Part shown: piece by piece, positions 45,401 to 60,023 of the stretch
How positions within the stretch are numbered: the stretch's first letter is position 1
How the letters are laid out: each line of letters opens with the position of its first letter
From: Adineta ricciae
Lineage: Eukaryota; Rotifera; Eurotatoria; Adinetida; Adinetidae
DNA length: 64,000 nucleotides
Assembly: GCA_905250025.1 (NCBI GenBank)
Contig: CAJNOJ010000030.1
Coordinates: forward strand, 372,001-436,000
Direction: 5' to 3'
Made by a program: the position numbers and the translations under genes
The notes under the pieces: generated by a model
Seen by the model: the letters and a program-made list of their open reading frames with translations, nothing else
What the model was told of the DNA's origin: nothing
Databases searched by the model: none

Positions 45401-48400
45401 GTCATCATTATCATCATGAAAGATAATATTGTTAACGATGTCTTTACAGAAGCTACTGATAGCAAACGTTTTGAGACATATATAGACAGACAAACAGATA
45501 GAATTATTCAAGCAATTCTACTCTTTTCCTCCTACATTTGCTGTTTATAGAGCGTTAAGTCCATGACAAAAAAAGAGTTGTCCGCATAGCTAGATTGTAC
45601 ATACCAGGAATTTTTAGTGATAATTCACATTGACTACCAATATGCGTCACATCGACAGCGCGACGTTCACGTAGAATGCTTTCTTTCAACCGATTGGATC
45701 CTTGACCGTCAACATTAACCGTAAATGGGCTACCTAGAAAGAAAAACGAAAGTTTACAATTAGATTATTGATGTATTTGAGAGAAATCAATCAGAATAAA
45801 ACGTTTTAGTCGAGACGACAATCGACTGACAACTTAGTAATTCAATCAAGTCCTACGAAAGCATCTTTCCAAGGGCAGATATATACGAACCTGGCACATG
45901 TTTATCAGCAAATTTAACATTGACTATATATAGTCCGGGTTCAGTGGGTCTATAAGTAACGAGACATGAACCATCTTCATTATCGTGACATTCAATATCA
46001 GCTTTCGATGGACCTTCGATTGAAAGTGATAAACCGCCATAACCTAAAAACATTGAAAATTAGAATAAGAAAAATCCTCTTTCTTTAAAATGTATCTTTA
46101 TTTACCAGCATCACGTGTAACAACAGTAAAATCGTTTGTTTGATATGCATAACCTATATATATATATAAAGTTTGAGGACTGTTACAATCGACGTACTGC
46201 CATTCGTTACCTTCTTGTATACCACGTCCAAAGACTCGAACTTTACTGGCATCGCCAATTTCTGATGAACCGACATGAATGCGGAAAGGACTATTTTTAA
46301 TATGTTGACCATCGCGATAAACATTGACTAAATGATCTCCAATTTCTCGTGGGACAAACGATATACCCAAACTTCCGTTTGCTAATTTTTTCAATATACA
46401 TGGCTCCTCATAACCACTTGGTGAACGTATTGTTGCATGTAAATCGTGAATATCCATTTCAGTGACGCGTAAACTGAATTCGCTTTGATTACCAAGAGTA
46501 ACTTGCGATCGTTTGTATTGATCCATTGACGAAGGTGGACCAGTTATTTTAGCCGTAAATGGTGAACCAACAATGTGTTTGTCGGCGAATTTAACTGTAA
46601 TTGTATATTCACCTGGTGCAGTCTATCAAGAAGAAAAAGTGAGTAAACATGTACGTCGAGTATTCGATTGATGTTGCTTACCGGCCAATAAGTGACATCG
46701 CATGTACCATCTTTATTATCTTTACATTGAATTTCGGCTTTTGAACTTCCTTCAACTGCGACTGAAAGTCCGCCAGAACCAGCATCTTTTGTAATAATAC
46801 GAAAACTGCATGGTTCATTGCAAACACCATGACTAAGACCAGGTCCGTATGCAGTGACATAACCTGTTTGAACTTGATCAACGTGAAATTTGAATGGCGA
46901 ACCAGCAATTGGTTGGCCTTGATAGAAAACATCTAATTCATGAAGACCGACTTCTGATGGTTGGTATTTGATTGAAACTGTGCCATCGTGATTATCTTCA
47001 ATAATTGGCGTATGAGTTCGTCCAGTTGGTGTTCGAATTAATGCTAAAGAAGAAAGACAATTTTCTCTAATGAAATATTTTTTCCACTATTAAATCATTA
47101 ATACCTTCTGAATACATTCGATTCTCTTTCTATCAGCGAGTATATGTGTATGTCTACATACAGATGTAAAACTCAATCAAATAAGTGTAACAATTGCTTT
47201 CGTTCAAGCTGTTTACCTCATCTCAGCAAATGTTCAATAAAATGTAATTTGATCTCAATTCATTTTTTTTCTTTCTTTGCTTTCTTTCTTTTGCGTGCTG
47301 TTTATGTGCAGAACAACGAGTACCGGAAGCATATACACATGTATATACGTATATATTCATATACAAATGCTTTTCATTCACTCTTATCGATATGCATGGA
47401 GAAGGTAAAATGTTATAGGTATAAAACGAAGGGAGAAGGAAGGGAGAAAAAGCGAAAAGTTCTTTTTTATGACGGTTTATCACAACAAGTTTATTCAGAT
47501 CGATTCAATGACAAGAAAGAGAGTGTATTGACGTTTATTGTACGTTATGACTACTTGCACTAAAAAGGTACTATTCATACGAACTAACTAGATCGAAATG
47601 TCTGACGAATTGATTTCCTTCGCATCAGGTGCATATTGTCATTGATAACGAAAAGAGCTTGTAAATCGTTCTACCGATCTATAGAAATGTTTGACTTGTC
47701 GATACGTACCACTGATATCTCCGAATTGACCACCACCGACGGGTAAACGAAAATCCACAGGTCGATATTGACTTGCTGTATGACGTGAAGTAACGGTTTC
47801 CGTGATTTGGGTATCCCGATAGTATTTATCGCCATCACCAGCCTTTACAGAAAACAATCAATCATTTAAATGTGCAAAGATAATCAACGAAGCAATGTTC
47901 TGCAGCGATAGGGCAAGAGTAAGAAGAAAAAGCAGTACTACCATAGAAGAATAGACTAGTGAAGAGATTGTAGCCATATTTTTCTTTCGATAATAAGTGA
48001 CATAAGAAGAAGGAGAGTCAAATTCTAAATGTTTGGAAAGAGTGTCCAGAAATGAGCGTAAATTGTGACACTTCGATTTGATAATTTTTAGAGAAGAAGT
48101 GATTTATTTGAAATATGTGAGAAAAAGAGTCAGAGAGAATATTGATCATACCCAGACATCCATGTCACCCTATGAGAAGAAGAACGAAAGCTGTATAATC
48201 GAGCTTTTAGTGTATTTTTTTTTCATTTTTCTCCATTGCACAGAGAATAGCAATCGTGGAAGTGTATTCAAATTTTTTTTTTGCATTATGCCTACCATCA
48301 ATGGAAAAGGCTAAATGGTGTTAGTAGTTCGAATTGAATTTAAAACAGTCGAATTATTAGTAATGAGAAAAGGATGATGGAATGCGACAGAAAGACTTAC

Positions 48401-51400
48401 TGTGACAACGAAATCTCCGCCAGGAATATCTTGACCACCGAATTTGATTTTAATAACATAATTGCCCGGATTATGTGGGGTGTAGAAAAGATTGAATGTA
48501 CCATCTTCGTTATCGACAATGTCAATGTCAAGATCATTGCCAAGAGTCGAACGTATGCGGCATGTTACTGCGCCAGGACCTGCTTCGTGTGTGTCAACGG
48601 TAATTGTATATTCTTCACCTACTTGAAGGTTTGGGTTTGTGCCATTGCCTAAAAGATCACTCATTGATTGGTGTGACTGCTTTGAAAATAGAATTGCGTT
48701 TTCTTCTTACCAGAAACATGGCATTTCGATGCATCGCCTATTGGCTCCACTTTGACGTTGAATGGAGAATGGTTGATTGGAACACCACCATAATTAACAT
48801 TAATTAAATACCGACCAACATCGTTCGGTTTATAGGTAACTTTGTATGTTCCGTCTTTATTGTCGACAATTTTCGTGGGAACGAGAAGACCTTCAGGACT
48901 CTAAACAGAATGGACAAATATCAGACAAAGACATCACGACTATAATTATGAAAAGGGCGGGGTCTTCTTCCATCGTGTAAAATACTCGTAAAACAAAGAT
49001 ATTTTGTTTTTTTTTCGCAGCAAGGCGAATAGCAAATCTTACTTTGATTAAAACGTCTGGGTGTTCAAAACCAGCTTCAGTTGTATCAATACGAAAGTAA
49101 GTCTCCAATGATGCGGGGATGCCACTATGAATACCTGGTCCGTCGACAGTAACTTTATGCGGTTCGAAATGAGGAAGAACTTGAACGTGAAATGGACTGT
49201 ATAAAATATATGGAGATTTATATAGGATACAAATATCGAGTGAATATTGAACTACCTTTGAAGTATAGGTTGATCACTCCAGTTAATGTCAATACGATGT
49301 GGACCTTCGATTTGTGGAGTAAATTCTGCAACGTATATGCCTTCACCCCTTGGGCGAATATTTGCCGGTTTACGACGACCTGAAATGAAATTAATTTGAA
49401 AAAAAAAACTTCTTTCAATCTGAACAAAAGAAAAACGGTAAAAAATAAAGTCATAAGGTTAGACTAGTGAATAGATGTTTTCATCGATGTTGTTTACTCC
49501 AGAATTTATATATATAGCCTTTCTTTTTTAATTTGATCCTTATCCTTGAATTAATGTTGTTTTTCTATTTTGCTCGTATAAGAGAATAGAAGGAGGGAAG
49601 AAATTGATTTTCAATCAATGGAACTATTAATTTGAATGTGCATTGGTTTTTTTCTGTCATCAAAATCAACGAAAACATTCGACGTACCGTGAATATCCGA
49701 AATATCAACGGATGGAACACCAGCACCAGCTAATTGACCATCGATGAGAATTTCTTGAAGAACATTCGCGCGCATTGTTTCACTCATTCTAACGTTGACA
49801 CGATTAGCATCAAGTCGGTCACGAACATTAACTCGAAATGGTGAACCTAGAAGACAAAGAAGGTCCGTTTGATTTGTGTCTATGATCTTTGTTGCAAAGG
49901 CATTCCGACGATTCTCAATTTTTTCATTAAAGATAATCAGCCGAGGTAATCGGACGAATGTATTTAAGAACACTAATTATTAACAACTATTAGTTATGAC
50001 CTTTTCCCGTCATTGCTGATTTTATTAGTCAGAAAGGACGTGTCTGGTTCATCCAAGAGTATCAAATAAATTCTGCTCGGATGAAGGACGACCTTGAAAA
50101 AATATACTTTAATTTCAGATGATATGGAATCCACTTGTATCTGATTAGAATGCGTTTGAAACGAATGCAAACAAGCATATTTAATGAAACTATCGAATAT
50201 TTCGAGAACCGAATAAAGAACAATTCAAAATCAATGAGAGCTTTGGACTTTTCACGCTCAATTTGCTCGGATACCTTGAAGTATGATGAACAAAACAGTG
50301 AATATCTTTTCTTACCTGGTATATGTTGTTCAGCAAATTTAATTGCTATGTCATATACACCGCCTCTTGTCTATTTGAAAGATAAAAACGAAGTATTTTA
50401 AGACAATGCGTAGTTTGATGTATCTTACTGGTAAATATTCCATAATACATGTTCCATCTTGATTATCTTTGCAAACCATTTTCGCTTCCGATGGTCCTTC
50501 AATTGCCAATCCAAGGCTACCTTGTCCAGCACCTTTGGTTTCGACAGTAAATGTTGCTGGTTCGTTGGTGGTCGCATATTCGAGACCTGGTCCATACGCA
50601 CGTACACGTAATGGATCACAACCCGGTACAGCATTGACGCGAAATGTACTTCCCGGTACAGGAATATTTTCATAAGTGACTTCAAGTTGATGTGGACCTT
50701 GAAGATAGAAGAATTTCGTTTAATTATAAAATCAATTCTCGTCCAAAAAAGATGAAATAATTACCTTGTTCGTAGGGTGCATATTGAACTTGATAAGTAC
50801 CATCGCCCATATTTCGTACGGGACATCGAACTAGTCGACCACTCGGTGCTGTCAATAAACATTCGACACGTCCAGAACCACTACCAGTAACTGATTTGGC
50901 ATCGACAGTAAATTCAGTTGGACTTTCGAGAAATACTCCTAGAAAAGAACGGAAAGATTTAATCAAACAGATTTAGATGACAGTATAAAACAACATGCGC
51001 TTTTGTAAAAATGACACAATTCACCAGAAGATATGTCTGAACACATCTATTTGAAGACAAGAAAGATTCGTACTAAAGATATGAATGCCATCATCATATA
51101 TTTTAGTAGAAGACTTGAGCACTTCAAAAAGAAAAAGCTATAGATCATGCAGGCGAGATGAGATATCGGAAAGAAAGAGTAGCGCATGCGATGCGATTGA
51201 TTAGATATGAATAAGTATATGTATATATGTATATATATGAATATGTTTTGTCGTTGAATCCATGTAGTACACACCCTGGGGATCGAGACCTGGTCCATAA
51301 CAACGAATAGATCGAACGTCAAGATCGGCTCGTACAGCAGCACGAAACGGTGAGCCTGGAATATGCTTGCCTTCGTATAGGATATTAATATTGTAGTTGC

Positions 51401-54400
51401 CAGCGACTGTAGACAATTAATTATTTATAATTCACGAAACGATGTAAATAAAAAGGACACTACCTGTTGGATGATAGGTCACCCGACAACTACCATCATT
51501 ATTATCTTGATAGTCGATTTTCGATTCCGATGGTCCTTCTACTGTTACGCCCAATTGTCCATTACCAGCTCCGCGAGTATCAACGATGAAATCGGCTGGT
51601 TTATTGACTGTACCTTGCGAGAGGCCTGGCCCGTAGGCACGAACTTTACTTGGGTCAAGCGGTTCTATCGCTGTCACTTGCACAGGGCGTAAAGGTAACG
51701 TACATACATCTGGTTCAATGACATATGTTCCCGGTTCGGGTACGTTAAAACGAAGATTATATCCTTGTGGTGCAGGCGTGACAACTGCGTCCTGCGTATT
51801 TCCTGATGGTCCGGTAATACGTGCATGAACCGCATTGGGCGGTAATGGACCGGCCGCTAGTGTATTCAATGTTACCTGGGCAGGCTGTCCAACAATAGGC
51901 ACTAGGATGGATGAGAGATAGATACAGAGAGATAGAGTGCGTGTAGAAAGAGAAAGAATAATAATAAGGATTCAAGGTATCAATGCGCACACAAACATTG
52001 AACAAATAGTAACGAAACTGATATTTTGCTTCCTTCATATGCTAGATCTAGACAGCTAGGGAATAAGAACAACTTACTTGTTTCAAGACCTTCGACACGT
52101 ATTTTACTAACATCAATATTGGGTTCAACATTGACTTTGATTGGTGAAATCGGTATTTCGTTATCGCCAAATAGAACACTGATACAATGTACACCTGGTA
52201 ATTTTGGTGTGTATGCAATACGAAAGGTACCATCTTGATTGTCATCGATAGAAAATGGTACATCTTGATTTTTCGTATCGGTTAATGCAATCGAAATGTC
52301 ACCTGAAACAAAAGATAGCATGAGTTGTTTATTTATAGAATCAAATTATCTTATCATACCTGGTCCAGCTTCTTTACAATCAACAATAAAGTATGTTGGA
52401 TTATGCATTTTAACACCACGTTCAACACCTGGACCAAAGACACGAACTTTCGAAGGATTCGATGGTTCGGTTGGCCAAACCTAAACACATTTCTCATCCT
52501 TTCATTCTCGATAAAAGCACAATCTTACACGAAATGGACTATTTGGTATGGCAACACCTCCATAGTCCACTAAGATACAGTGACGTAATGGAGTACGTGG
52601 TGTATATCGGCAAGTATATGTTCCATTTCCATTATTTCGAACTTGAACATCGACCGGTTGATATTCTTGATCCATAGCTTGAACACGTAATGGTGCTTCT
52701 CCGGCATTTTGTGCATCAATAGTAAATTCCGTTGGTTTGCCAATAATTTGTCCCGATGGTTCAATTCCTGGACCATATGCTCGAACCTAAAACGCAATAA
52801 AATAATAACATCTCATTCATAGAATTGAACCAAGAGTTTATATCTTACTTTAGTTGGATCGAAATTTCCTGGTCCTTCGATCCAAGCCATAAATGGCGAA
52901 AGTGGGATATCCTCATCATTGCATAGAATATGTACTGCATATTCACCAGGTACTGTCGGCCAATATCGTACGTTAGCTGATCCATCACCATTGTCGTGAC
53001 ATTCGATACGAGCTTGTGATGGTCCTTCAATCGAGAAACCTGAAAAATAAGAAACATGTTATCAACAGTCTATTCCTTTTGCTGAAATTTCATTTCCCAA
53101 ATATATCACGGCAAACACAAGATCATGCTTTTGGAAAAGGGACTATATTCACATCGAGTTTCAGTACTTACTAATATCTCCTGTTGAAAAATAAGTCATG
53201 AGAATGAGCGAATTAGCAACAATGAAGTTTCATGAAAATGACTTACCTAATGAACCAGTTTCTCCATTCGTTTCAACGACAAAATCAGCTGGATAGCCAA
53301 CCACGCCACCTTCAAGACCTGGTCCAAAAGCTCGAATACGTGAGTCCTTGTAGGGTCCAACCATAACAGGAAATGGACTGCGTGGAATATGTGCACCACC
53401 GTAGGTTATATTGACTGTATGAGGACCTACGCGATTGGGTACATAGCCACATTCGTACGTTGTACTATTGGTTTTCGTTACACGGCAAGGTATTTCATTA
53501 CCATCTAAAATATGATAATTGTTACGAAATACAAGATAGTGAACTATTCACCTGGTCCAGTAACGGTCGCCTTCATAGCACCTTCGCCAGCATCCTTTGT
53601 AATGACACGAAATTCAGCTACATCACCTGTACGAACACCTTTTGGTTGAATACCTCGTCCATAAGCGCGACATTTCTTTGCGTCCGATGCTAAATGAATC
53701 AATCATCAGTTTGCTTGTTCCAAACAGGACATTTCTCAATAAAACACTTCCGCTAACAAATCAAAAGCAGTAGTTCACTTATTCTAATATTGATCTCACT
53801 GGTGATTAATTCGTCTCAGATGTTCAAACTAGTCACGTTACATAAGAATCATCTATAATGATACATACATGATGCAACATTAACACCAAAAGGACTATTT
53901 GGTATTGGTCGACCAGCAAAGAAGACATTAACCGAATGAAGGCCAGGTTCACGTGGTACGTATTCACAACGAAATCTTCCCGGACCAATTTGTTTAACAG
54001 ATACGGGCACGGCATCTTGTCGACCACGTGGATCAACAAGAATGACTTCAGCCAGACCATTGCCTGCATCTGTTCAATTTTCCAAGAAAAATCACGATAG
54101 AAAAGGAGAAACCAAAACAAAACTAGAACAAACTTGTTGCATCGATTTCGAACCATGTTGGTTTATCAACCATCACTCCATTTGGTTCAAGACCTGGACC
54201 GTGTGCTCGGCATTGACTAGCATCACCAGCTTTTCCTTCAATGTACGGTGAGAATGGTGATCGTGGTACTTCTTGTCCACCGTATTTCACAATAACCTAT
54301 CATATGACGAAGACAAATTTTTTAGTTTAAAATTTGTCTGTTTATTTTCATTTACTTTGTATTGTCCTTCCATCGATGGATAATAAGTGCAATCATAAGT

Positions 54401-56241
54401 TTGATTCTTATCGTTACGAAATTCCACATCGCACTAGAAAAAGCATTTTTCGGTTTTTTTCTCTCGAAATGTCACCATTAAAAATCGTCGTACTTTTTCT
54501 CGTTGACCTCTGGGATTGATAACAATAGGTTCGACATTGCCTTGACCTGCTGCAAATGTCTCGACATGGAATTTGGCCGGCGCACCAACTTGATTACCGG
54601 TTGGTTCGATACCTTTACCATAACATCGGACACGTGCTGAATTTGTTCGTGGCTGAAGTGGTGCTCCCGGTTTCAATTTAGCGCTTGGATATTGTGATAA
54701 ATATGTCATCATCGATTGTTCATCAACTTGTGGATTAACCATTTCATGTGGTTGAATCAATTGTGGGATGCCCAACCAACGTTCAGCCAGATCCATGGCT
54801 TCTTTAGCATTTTCTAATGCATTACGTGGATCACGTTTGTTCCAATCCGGAAAGAGTCCTATGGTAGAAAAAATGACTTATAGAAGAAGAAAAATGATTT
54901 TGAGAGCGTACATACCCGGTGCACAAGCATCAACAAGTGCTCCAATAGCACGGCCGTCGTTCCAATCAGATGTAAAATTCGAAATAGGTAATTCGGGTGG
55001 TAATTTCTCTTGGATCCAATTCATTAATTTTTGTTTTGGTGTCGCATCTCGTCCCGAGCCCGGTGCATCGGGTGTTTCGAATTCCCACATAGGTAACGAA
55101 ATCGAATAATGTAAGATAAGTGTCCATATTAAGCCAAGAATAAGTTTCAATTTTCCCTCAACAATGTGCGTTGCATCTTAACAAACATTTTCAATCAATT
55201 TCTTTTTGTTTTTATCATCTATCTCATAGATAAAAACACATTAATTGATAACAGAATGGAAACATCTAGCCGAGATGTTTTCTTTTGTTTTTACGCGAGG
55301 AAGACAAAGATCTCTTCATATCGGAAATAGATGGATGGTAAATGATCTGATTATGGAATGTGTCAACGGGAGGTAACTGTAAAATGGAATGCAAACAACA
55401 AGAAATTGTTCTCATTAAGAACTAAATTATCAAGATCAGAAAATATCTTTACGACATTCTCTTCGACCGATCGAATCCTTTACACTACGACCATGAAGTT
55501 GAGGTCACTTCAATGTTCTTGGTGTCTATTAGGTTACGCTTGCTAAGACGATTGATCTTCTGTCTAAATTTTCGATTAATCATCGAAGACCGCAAGAATT
55601 TTATTCTCTTTTCTTTTTTTATGAATGTGTTTAATGATATTAATGTAGTAAATTTTCATGCACTCAGCTCAAGTACTATTCTACTCGAAACAAACTGGAA
55701 TAAATATTATCTTTTTATTCATTCTTTCGTTCGTTGACTTACCGATATTGACAAGACGTATACGTTCGGTATTTTCAAGAAAATCAAGTACCATTGAAAC
55801 ATTAGCAAGTTTTTGTGAGATGAAATTTGGTCGTTTATTGTATTTGGGTAGTTTCTTTTGTGACAAAACTTCGATTAGAGCGATCAAATTCAAGCCATCG
55901 CCTAATTCACTTTGTAAATCATCCAAGTTACGATTAACTAACTTTAAGTGTTCGTTAGCCCAACGTGTAAATGTGTTCTGTTGGATTCTTTTCCATGGTG
56001 CGTCATCAGCTAACTCACGTTGCATATCTTCAGCAAATTCTATGCGTAAAATTGAATAGTTAAGATAAGAACAGAACAAAAATGAAACCGCAAATCTTGC
56101 TCTTTATTTACCTTCCTCTGTACGTCCAAATTCGTCTTCTTCGTACGGTTCACCTTCGTCGTTATATCGAGGATTTTCTGGGTAGCCAGGACCACCTCCC
56201 CCGCCTCCACCTGAATAGCCGTTTGCTGACTGATTGTACAT
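42478..56241 (-). CDS. FLN: Filamin: two CH domains and about 22 filamin Ig-like repeats
   Basis: Actin cross-linker and signalling scaffold. The ATG is at 56241 ([10 protein letters not shown], then Gly run) and the stop at 42478-42480; there are about 35-40 exons. CH1: [62 protein letters not shown]2: [40 protein letters not shown]. Repeats then follow, most with YGPGLE-type starts, DNxDGTxxxxY middles and HIPGSPF ends. By eye I count about 22, against 24 in vertebrates. Spacers occur where vertebrates have hinge 1 (about 47.6-47.86 kb) and hinge 2 (about 42.85-42.98 kb, [20 protein letters not shown]). The last repeat ends [20 protein letters not shown], the dimerisation repeat. A Gln-rich insertion sits in the repeat equivalent to vertebrate repeat 20. 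Confidence 0.95.
44550..45082 (-). other. Gln/Ser-rich insertion within a filamin repeat
   Basis: An exon starting at 45082 joins in phase after ELSLKIP|G and encodes about 175 low-complexity residues: [35 protein letters not shown] and a polyQ tract ([12 protein letters not shown]). The filamin fold resumes with [18 protein letters not shown]. Vertebrate filamin repeat 20 carries a shorter unstructured insertion after the same LKIPG, so the location is ancestral and the length and Gln content are particular. Confidence 0.75.
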
Positions 56242-56463
56242 GGTTGACACTCTCTTTCTTTTTCTCTTTTCTTGTTCTTCAACAACGACCTGCGGTAATT
56301 TTCGTGGTTATAATCGTAAATGTGATTCACCTAGTGCATGAAAGAATCGAAGAAAAAAAATTTCAAAAATCGTTTGTATTAGAATATGAGTATGAGTATA
56401 TTCATATATGAAAAAGAACAGAATAAATCTCTGACGCAGACTGCTATTATAGAAGCAGTCGAC

Positions 56464-56478
56464 ATATATATATATATA
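56464..56478. repeat. AT dinucleotide microsatellite
   Basis: Seven or eight AT units about 220 nt upstream of the filamin ATG. Confidence 0.8.
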
Positions 56479-58130
56479 AGAGAAGAAAGGCACCTGTGTG
56501 AGATGCGTGTGTGTGCACGCAATGAAATATTTTGATAAAAAAAATAACAACAAAAGAAGATTGACTTGAAACATAGACAAAAAGAGAAACGTGCGGAGGT
56601 TCGAAAGATGAAAATGCCACGGCAGTTTTTGTTCGAAGGCCGTGTTATCGAAAGGATAGGAGAAAAGGAAATAAAACGATTTGTGCGTCTAAACGATTTG
56701 TACAAAGTTAATTCGTTCGAAGAGGAGAATGATCAATGGAATAACGGTTCTTCAACAAGCGACATCTTATCTTTCAAGAAAAAGAACAGATATAGAAGAT
56801 ATTATAACGAAGGAGAAAGAAAAGACTAAACCACAATAGATAGACATCCTGGTGAATGAATGTCAACTGGCCTATGAAAGAAGAGGAAAATATGGTTATT
56901 TGTCGGTTATTTTAGAGCATCCTACATCTTAAAATGGTCCGCGTGTGTGTGTGTGTTTTTTCTGTTCACTACAAAGAACTGTCAAATCACTCGCATAACA
57001 AAAACTTCCTAAGGTTTCATTTCAATAAAAGGAATCAAAATCTCAATCAATTGCTTTATATTTTCTTTTTTATTACGTATGCACTCACTTATGCATCGCC
57101 TTTTGTTTCATTCGTACACAGGTGTGAGAGAAGAAAAAATGGTATAGATTTGTGAACGATGAGAAGTCCATTTATTCCTCATCATGATTATCTTCTTGTT
57201 AGATGAATGACTTAACTAAAACGTTTATTTGTTCGACTCGTTCTTTTCCTATGCAGGCACTATACGAGCATTTACACAAGTGTGAGAGTTCGACGGTAAA
57301 GATGTAATGAGCGACATTTCATCATACGATAACATATCGATGATGATCTTCTACTCTTTTCCTCTCTACTCCGAATGTAGTATTGTGTTGAGCAGTCGAT
57401 GAGTGGCATCAATAATCTTTTGTATGTCGAATACGAGAAGAAAGAAAGGAGAGGTAGAGAGAAAAAGAAGAACAAGATACAGAAGAATATCAATTTGAAA
57501 CCTGAAAGATACTCCTTATTCGATAATTAATATAATCTATGCACACAGAAAAAAATACTTGACATATATAACTCTTCTTTCTTCTTTTTTTTGGTCGATA
57601 TGATATGAGGTCATTCTGTATTGTCTCTTTCTTCTTCTAATCTGAAGTGTTAGTGTAACAAACGTTGAAGTGTAGTTTGTGATCTTCATGTTGATTTTAA
57701 ACAAAATTTACGATATTTAATTGTTTATACTCACAACTCAAGGTCTAATTCTGTGCTGTGACTGCTGTTGTCGTTGTTTACTTCGAGGGTCCTTTTTTTG
57801 CTGCTGAGCAAGAGCTCCGCTAGCTTCGAATGATGAGAAAACAACAAAAGAGTATATAGACGCGCGCGTTATGCGAACGTATATACGTTTGTGTGCGTGT
57901 ATACAAGAAGCTGTGTACCCCGAATACGGAAATATCTTCAGCGTGGGTGGTAGTTTATGTCGCAAGAAGAGGACAGACCTCAAGGAAAAGAAATCAGTTT
58001 TTCTTCTTCTTTTTCTCTTGTACAGATACGACTAACAGAAGAGGAAGAAGAAGAATCGGAAAACTATCCCTAATGAGTCGACATATTTTCCTTATATGAT
58101 ATTGGTAGAGCAAACTAGAATTTCTTTTCT

Positions 58131-58150
58131 CTTTCTCTCTCTCTCTCTCT
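58131..58150. repeat. TC dinucleotide microsatellite
   Basis: Roughly ten CT units within the gene-poor region upstream of filamin. Confidence 0.75.
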
Positions 58151-59709
58151 TCTGCTTATGATCAGTCATAATCGTCAGTAGGAACGCAGCAGTGATGCCG
58201 GCCAGTCAACAGAATAAATCGGAAGAAAAAGAAAACGGAACTATATACACGAATGGCTCAAACAACGACAACAACAACATCAACAATAACATCGACTGAT
58301 AAAATGCCAGTAGTCGCAATTGATGGAGAGAAATTTCTTTTCTTTAGCACATACATATATATATACATACATACATATATATAGGCTAACAGATGAAGGA
58401 ATACAGAAGAAAAGGATGGAGAATATTGTATTGCTTCTCCATAGATTGTCTCCGCTGATTTATCCTCTGCATCTATCATTCTTCTTCCCGTAATAAACAT
58501 ACAGTAGTAGTTTTGCTAGAATTTGCACACAAGCAGAGAGAAAAGTGCATGATTACCAAGTTGATCCTAACATACGCGCACCGCACAGAAAAGAATCGAT
58601 GTCAGAATTGGTGGATTCATCATCATCATCTTCTTCTTTCTCGTTCGCTCTCTCTTTTCATATGCACGTAATATTCTATCTACCGATAAATGAATGTTAT
58701 AGTGATGATGTGAAATCAAAGACATAGTCTAGTTGAAATTGTTGAACAGGTGCACATTACAAATACCACAAACATATTAAACCTTATCTACTTAGTGTTG
58801 TTCTTTCTATCATTTTTCTCGCTTTCTTTCGTTATTTTATATGTTTGTTTTTTCTTCTCCATATTTACTGAACAACTTCGAAAACTAATCTGACTTCGAA
58901 AACATCGGAGAAACAAAGATGAAACTTCCCGTCAACATCAGTTGTTTTTTTCCTGTACGATTACATTGAAAATACCATCGACCGATCGATAATAACGATT
59001 GGACTATTTGGCTTTTACTTACACTTACTTCGGCCTAATATGTACGTGATAGAGGATAAGATAGTATTGATGAAAATGTTCGCTTATTGCCGCGTTAATC
59101 TCTCAATGATCAATAACTCAACAGAAAAAGAAGAAGAAAAGAAGAAGAAAGAATGACAGGCTCTCTGCAGGTGATGCCTGTCTATAGGCATTTCTCATGT
59201 TCTCTCGCCTACGATACATACGCTTTCCATTTTTATTATCATCTCACTAATTGTGACTGTCTATTTACTGAAAGACATTTTTTTCGACTATACACAAACA
59301 AACACCCATCTACACAGTGGTAGATCGAGATCTATTGTCAAACAAATAAAAAGAGCAATGTGTAGCAAACTACTACTAATCTAGACAATTCTATATCGGA
59401 TTTGTTAAATTTAGGAAAGTTTTCTATTGTGACCGAATTGTGAAGGGTGAGAGTGTTGTTTGATACTCGTCGTATCGTAAATAGTCATCGGCATTCTGAC
59501 ACGATGGAATCGATATATTAATCAATGTTGACAGTATTGTGGCAGAAAAACATCGCAAGTTATCGATCAGTTAGACGAAAGTTAGCGATAAAATCTTATT
59601 AGACTTGAAGAATACTTCGGGAAACTCATTCTTCTTCTGTTGGATGTTCAAATATCTGCAAATACCAGAATTTTTTGTCAAGGTTTTTCTCTATTGTGTA
59701 AATTACCAT

Positions 59710-60023
59710 CTAGACTATGGTAAGAAAACTGGATAAGATGATTAGAAAAAGGTTGGGCATAGCGAAGATGACACAAATGGTGATTTCATGGATGACATCC
59801 ACCAGATCTGCATAAATCAAATGTAGGATTTTACATTCTGATTGTTTGATCTAGGTTCTATTTCTGTACGTTTAACCATGAGAAAAAGGAATAAGTGCGT
59901 GTTAACCTTCTGAAAATACTCGATTGTGTGTAGAACAACAAATACAAATACTGCTAAATTAGCGACATAGTCAGTCACGTCTTTACCGTTATATTCTCGT
60001 CCTTGAAAATCAAGCAATAACAT
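59710..60023 (-). CDS. Possible small two-helix membrane protein, two exons, unidentified
   Basis: Minus-strand ATG at 60023 opens MLLLDFQGREYNGKDVTDYV and a hydrophobic segment (ANLAVFVFVVLHTIEYF). A GTACAG donor at 59869 and a GCAG acceptor at 59808 would remove 61 nt, the local intron size, and keep the frame. The second exon reads HLVDVIHEITICVIFAMPNL and FLIILSSFLTIV, then stop. Total about 100 residues. The splice is inferred, there is no recognised family, and the DNA here is AT-rich, so chance hydrophobic frames are common. Confidence 0.25.

Noticed and set aside
47144-47563. Plus-strand 139-codon frame inside filamin
   Set aside because: Lies in a large filamin intron on the opposite strand; Tyr/Lys/Phe-rich composition typical of AT-rich chance frames.
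56566-56829. Plus-strand Lys/Arg/Glu-rich frame upstream of filamin
   Set aside because: Purine-rich strand bias explains it; no splice or start evidence and no family.
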